From Apteryx mantelli (taxonomy: Eukaryota; Chordata; Aves; Apterygiformes; Apterygidae): a DNA stretch of 64,000 bases. Every line of letters begins with the position of its first letter. Position 1 is the first letter of the stretch. Below the pieces are notes generated by a model, which was given only the letters and a program-made list of their open reading frames with translations, was not told the DNA's origin and did not search any database. Positions 59,958-64,000 of this stretch are shown piece after piece. Location: positions 63,391,268 through 63,455,267 of the forward strand of contig NC_089981.1 in the NCBI RefSeq assembly GCF_036417845.1. The letters run 5' to 3'. The position numbers and the translations under genes are program-made.

Positions 59958-62356
59958 GTGAGCAATTATGATTTGGGTTTGGTTCCCAGAAAAGTTTGTC
60001 AACACTTAGAAAAAGTTCATTGAGTTTACTCAGTTTCCTACTTAGATATTAACTCCCAGAATGTTTTCAGCGACATCTTCCAACACTTTTATCTTTTGAT
60101 TTGAATGGTAAAAGATTAAAGATCATTGCAATTTTCCCTCCCCACCTTTGAGTTTCAGCCAATAGTTTTGCCTATTCTCAGGTTACATTATCTTTTTTTC
60201 ACTATTATAATGTTATTTCTGTTAAAAGAATAAAATAAATTACTGTACTGACTACTTCTTTCCCTCAAAGAAAATTGTCATTACTTGGTTTAGGGGAGTT
60301 TGGATTATTCCATTAACTTCAGCCAGTTCCGATTTTTAAAGTACTCCTACTTCTATTAAAGAGTTGCCAGAAGTGATGGACTGTAGCACCCAGGGGATCC
60401 TGGTTACTAGATGTGAGGCTGCTGGATTGCTCCCAGGTTCAACCGGTAGCATAACAGAGCATGAATTGCAACAATGTATTTGGATGCACACAGGAAGGCT
60501 CATGCTGCGCACCCAGCTGGCCACAAATGCATTAACACAAGCAGGAGTATAGTACCTCTAGAGGTAAACACAAACAGCATTCACATAAAACATGAACAGT
60601 GCAGAAAGCCATAATCCCACTTACCCAACAATGAAGGCTTTAAGTTTGTGGAAAATACTCATACCCTCAGTCACTTAGCTCACATGGACACACTTTTACA
60701 GGTCACTCCAGTCTCTGCCAGGTCTGAAGTCCTTATGGTATCTGTGCCCAGGCCCTGGGCTCTGTAATCCGGTCTCTGGCCAGGATCTTGGGTCTTTCCA
60801 GACCCAAGGTTTCCCCCTATTCACAGGCTAGTCTGACAAGAAATTTGCTAGCAGAACGCTCACTCACATGGAAAATAGATATAGGGTTTAGGACTGCAGT
60901 GATCAGACACAGAAGTGTCCTGACCAGCAGCCCTGATAATGTGTGACTGGCTTCTTTTATCTCTCCCCTCTCCATTTTCTATGGTTGTTCCCTCAGCTGC
61001 CCTTCCCTTTCCTTTGATCCTTCTCCTAAACATCCCGTAAGTTCTGCACATTCCTACAGTCCCTGTTGCATCCTAAATTAAGATTGTTCTTTCCTGTGAG
61101 ATCAGTTCTGGTAACTCAGGATAATCTTTTTTTTCTTGTCAGTAACAAAGCTTCTGGTTGAACCTCTTCAACATGGCCCATTGATCAGGGTCTCCAGAGT
61201 TCTGGTCTTTGTTGCCTGTTATTTGCAGTTTGTTACATTCAACGCACAGTTGTATCTGCATGTTTAATTCATTACCTCTCCCTATTCTTGCCTTTGTCTT
61301 TTAGGCTGAATAGCTACTAACCAGCTGTCTTTAATTTCTCCCCACTTAAAAGTGCTGGAGACAACATCACCTGCTCTCCTAGCTTTTATAGCTCACAGTT
61401 TTACCTCTTCAGAGGGCTGCAGTCCTGGAGCAGAGGGCTTAGCACTACTGTGAGGTACCTTTTAGGGAAGTTTGCAGGTCTAAATAGATTTGTTTTTGTT
61501 GAGTCTTCTGTTTCTTTTTCAGTCCATATGCAACATAGATATCTTAAACTGGTATTCTAAGGAGAACAGCTGTTATGCTGGTAACTCTTGACAGCTCAGG
61601 TCATTTGGCGATATATTTGTTTCTTAATGGAGCAGCCAAAGTCCTTCCAGTCACACTATTCAGGAAGAGTAGCTGCACGTTTGCAGTTTCTGTGTAGAAG
61701 CTACTGTGTATAGTCTTGGCTTGGGGTGTGAGGAGTTCCTTTCTCTTGTCTTGTGATTGATATCTCACAGCTGTTGTTGAATTTTGTCCCAGTTCTGAAT
61801 GGCAGGGTAGAGCACTGCTGCTTCAGTCTGTGGGTGGGTAGATTTCCATAGATTATTTCTGATTATCAGTGGCTAGGATAGTGAGAACACATGTTCCTCA
61901 AGTATGAGCTGCAAGTGGGCCCCTTTTTTTCTTGACTCGTTGAGTAAGGTATTTGTCCTATTTTCCCATAGCAGGGTTGCATTTCCTTCCCAGCAAACCC
62001 AGAACAGAGTAAGCAATTACTTTGCAGGAACAGGTCTCATGCATGAAAGCTACAGTGGTTGCAGGGGGCATCCTTTCCCATAGATGCTCTGTTCTAAGTG
62101 GTATTCCTCAATCTTGCTTAAGACCATTTTGCACTACAACTTGGGATTCATTTGGGTTGTGAACTACCCAGTCCCATACACATTCTCTTTCTAGCTCTGG
62201 TTGTGAAAGTTGACTGTTAGGTCATTTTCTGCTCCTTTGACCTGAAACTGGAAGATACCCTTCTTGCATCTTTCCCAAATAGCAGTTCAAGTTATCTCTG
62301 AAAGTCCATCATGATTTTATATCCTCTGATAAGCCATGGAAACATAATATTCATAG

Positions 62357-62539
62357 TCACTGGTGTTCTTTGATATCCCCTACCACATGCAAAAGGTGTT
62401 CATTAAGAGCTAACTGTATTTGTGTACAAGTAGCATGCCAGGTAATATTAATCAAGGCACTGTGGATGGACTGCGTAAGTTTCATTGCTACTTTAACTGC
62501 TTTTATCCCTAAAGCAGCCACCAACGTATGTGTAAATGT
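62357..62539 (-). pseudogene. Envelope transmembrane-like fragment, broken
   Basis: Sixty codons open between TAA (62542-62540) and TGA (62359-62357) on the minus strand. It has the alanine/leucine repeat pattern and a glycosylation sequon expected of the helical ectodomain of retroviral TM subunits. It overlaps the end of the neighbouring frame (62509), which suggests a frameshift. Inferred from pattern, not from alignment. Confidence 0.4.
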
Positions 62540-63361
62540 TTAATACTTGAATAGAGGTGAATTCTCCTTTGATTAGGAGTCACAAAGCTGCTTGGAGATG
62601 GTTTGTATGGGCAGGTGTGTCTGCTTTTTCTTCTGGATTCCCTACCCCCAAAGCTGTCTTGCCTGCGTTCCACAGGGAGCCGATAAGATCTGCATTTTGC
62701 ATGTTTTAAACCTTTAGGGAGATCTGTTACAATTGCGAATAATTCCAGCCATGCCCACTGCACAGGTGCACCACAGGGTGCTTTCTGCCATCTGGATAGC
62801 TCCAGTACAGTTAAAATAATCAAGTGAACTACAGCTCTAGTTAAGTTGAATACGGCTGTTGAAAGGGAGATGGAGGAAGGTGTTTTAGCCTTCCAGCCTT
62901 TCCTTTCTCTCCCCATCAGCACTTTATAGAGGGAGATTCTGAGTGTATTCTCCAGAGGATGTGTGGGAGGAGGGCATCCCAGTTTCCAGCTGATAATCCT
63001 CCTGCCACCCACACTCTTTTGCTCCAGCCTTCTCTTGCCCCTGATCTAGTAAATGTTATTTTGATCTCTATTCTGTAGTGGTTCACTGGTTAAATTTAGA
63101 ACAGTTCTAATATCAATTAAAAACCTGGTCATTGCTGTTCTATGAGTCTAGCCTTGGCTCTCCAGATGCCTGGTAGGAAGACTGATCTGGACACTAACAC
63201 TGGGCCAACCTTTGCTCCCACCCCCAACAAAGAAGGATCAGCAGTGTCTGGAAGTTCTTGGGATCCAGATCATCTGATAGAGGGGAGGGGGTCTGTGGTG
63301 AGACACAAGCTAAAATATCTGTAGGAGAGGTTCCCAGTTCTTTAAAAAGATTTTTGGTTTT

Positions 63362-63628
63362 TTATGTTTCTCTCAGGTTAGGGACGTTATCAGAGCCTTC
63401 TTGGTAACATGAGCAAGCTGCACTGCCTGCAGTGTTACACCAAAACTGATAGACCCTGGGGTCATTTCTTGTTGATAGCTGACATCTCAACCATCCTTGT
63501 TGACTGGCAGGGATGACAATTACTTGTTTAGTGACAAGAGCCAAGGAATATTTTGCATTTTTAGTAGGTACACCATTTACATAACTGACAGCATTTCCAG
63601 GGTTAAGTGGTATTTCAGCAGAAGAAGT
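63362..63628 (-). pseudogene. Retroviral-like minus-strand frame, broken
   Basis: An 88-codon frame ending at a stop at 63362-63364 and preceded in frame by TAA. Contains short coding-like phrases (PASQQGWLRC, AACSCY). I believe it belongs to the same element as the downstream envelope-like pieces, but cannot name the domain. Confidence 0.35.
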
Positions 63629-63700
63629 TTAAGGAAGGTATATTGAAGAAGGTGGTATGGTGGAACCCAGAAAGTCAAATTGCTCATAGGAACATGCAGC

Positions 63701-64000
63701 TGAATTTTGCTCATTTTGTCCCACCCCAAGGTTCATAGATTCTCTCTATACAACTCACATCTGGCCTGTAAAGTTTGAATCTCTAAGTTGAGGATGTTGT
63801 TTTGCAATTAATCAATATCAAAATTTGTTTAAAATTTCAAAAAAAAAAAATTTTTTAAATAGAGCTTAGCTATAGAGTAAAGCCGCTTTAAAACTCATCA
63901 TTGCTTTTGTGGTTTGTTAGTATTCTGTCCATTCAGTTTCCCTCACTGCTGCTCTTCAGGTGCCCCCAAGACGTCCTAAGGGTTTGGTTACAAATTCTAA
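63701..64000. other. Window edge, nothing assigned
   Basis: AT-rich, with an A/T tract near 63838-63858. It could be a continuation of the retroviral-like element, since some minus-strand codons near 63660-63790 look coding-like, but frames are broken. Confidence 0.3.

Larger units (their letters stand above)
60360..63700 (-). mobile_element. Decayed endogenous retrovirus-like element, envelope-like part
   Basis: Several minus-strand frames look like pieces of a retroviral envelope. Segment 63628-63362 is open for 88 codons, has several Cys residues, and its frame continues upstream past a TAA at 63631-63629. A second open piece (63012-62509) is not recognised by itself. A third piece, 62539-62357, shows a leucine/alanine heptad stretch with an N-glycosylation sequon INIT and ends in TGA; it resembles a transmembrane-subunit ectodomain. 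Stops and frame changes separate the pieces, so no intact protein is encoded. Long terminal repeats and outer limits were not found; limits are estimates. It would lie in the first large intron of the ZNF410-like gene, antisense to it. Confidence 0.45.

Noticed and set aside
61140-61200. CTTCTGGTTGAACCTC read as the next ZNF410 exon
   Set aside because: After the first three residues the translation does not follow the expected protein, and the region belongs to the retroviral-like stretch.

Overview
The window is vertebrate nuclear DNA, most likely from a bird or other sauropsid. The evidence is GT-AG introns, three CpG-island promoters in an AT-rich background, CR1-type LINE remnants, and compact orthologues of genes that lie on human chromosome 14. 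There is no prokaryotic or organellar character, and the long frames in the GC islands are shadows.

Layout. Positions 1-1250 hold no gene I can support; this may be upstream sequence or an intron of a longer MIA2 transcript. At 1270-2560 there is a CpG island, the internal promoter of the cTAGE5-type (short) MIA2 transcript. MIA2 then runs on the + strand from its ATG at 2216 to its stop at 30935. I resolved 24 coding exons; they join in frame to 822 codons including the stop (821 aa) with consistent GT-AG sites and phases. The product is an ER-exit-site membrane protein: a short luminal N terminus, one membrane helix, long coiled coils and a proline-rich COPII-binding tail. Poly(A) signals lie at 31092-31331.

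A convergent intergenic stretch (about 31350-35840) separates MIA2 from FBXO33 on the - strand (start 54693, stop 37545, four coding exons, 531 aa), an F-box substrate receptor for SCF ubiquitin ligase. Its first exon sits in a CpG island (about 53860-55480). FBXO33 intron 2 carries an antisense CR1 LINE fragment (about 43420-44320), and MIA2 intron 13 carries another (about 17580-18250).

A third CpG island (about 58130-58970) looks like a bidirectional promoter, with strong splice donors pointing in opposite directions only about 90 bp apart. On the + strand it probably drives a gene whose first coding exon (59767-59957, ATG at 59925) encodes an 11-residue peptide that matches, from memory, the N terminus of ZNF410. 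The rest of that gene would lie beyond the window. In human, ZNF410 is on 14q24, far from FBXO33 on 14q21, so this adjacency may mark a rearrangement. The last 3.6 kb contain broken, minus-strand, envelope-like reading frames that I interpret as a decayed endogenous retrovirus inside the first large intron of that gene.

Functionally the genes are independent housekeeping-type loci (ER export, ubiquitin ligation, zinc-finger transcription factor) and form no pathway. I found no clearly new system. The most interesting items are promoter architecture (repeated GTGGTA-core elements, an in-phase alternative MIA2 first exon, an overlapping uORF in the ZNF410-like leader), the synteny junction, and a pair of back-to-back perfect inverted repeats in a MIA2 intron.
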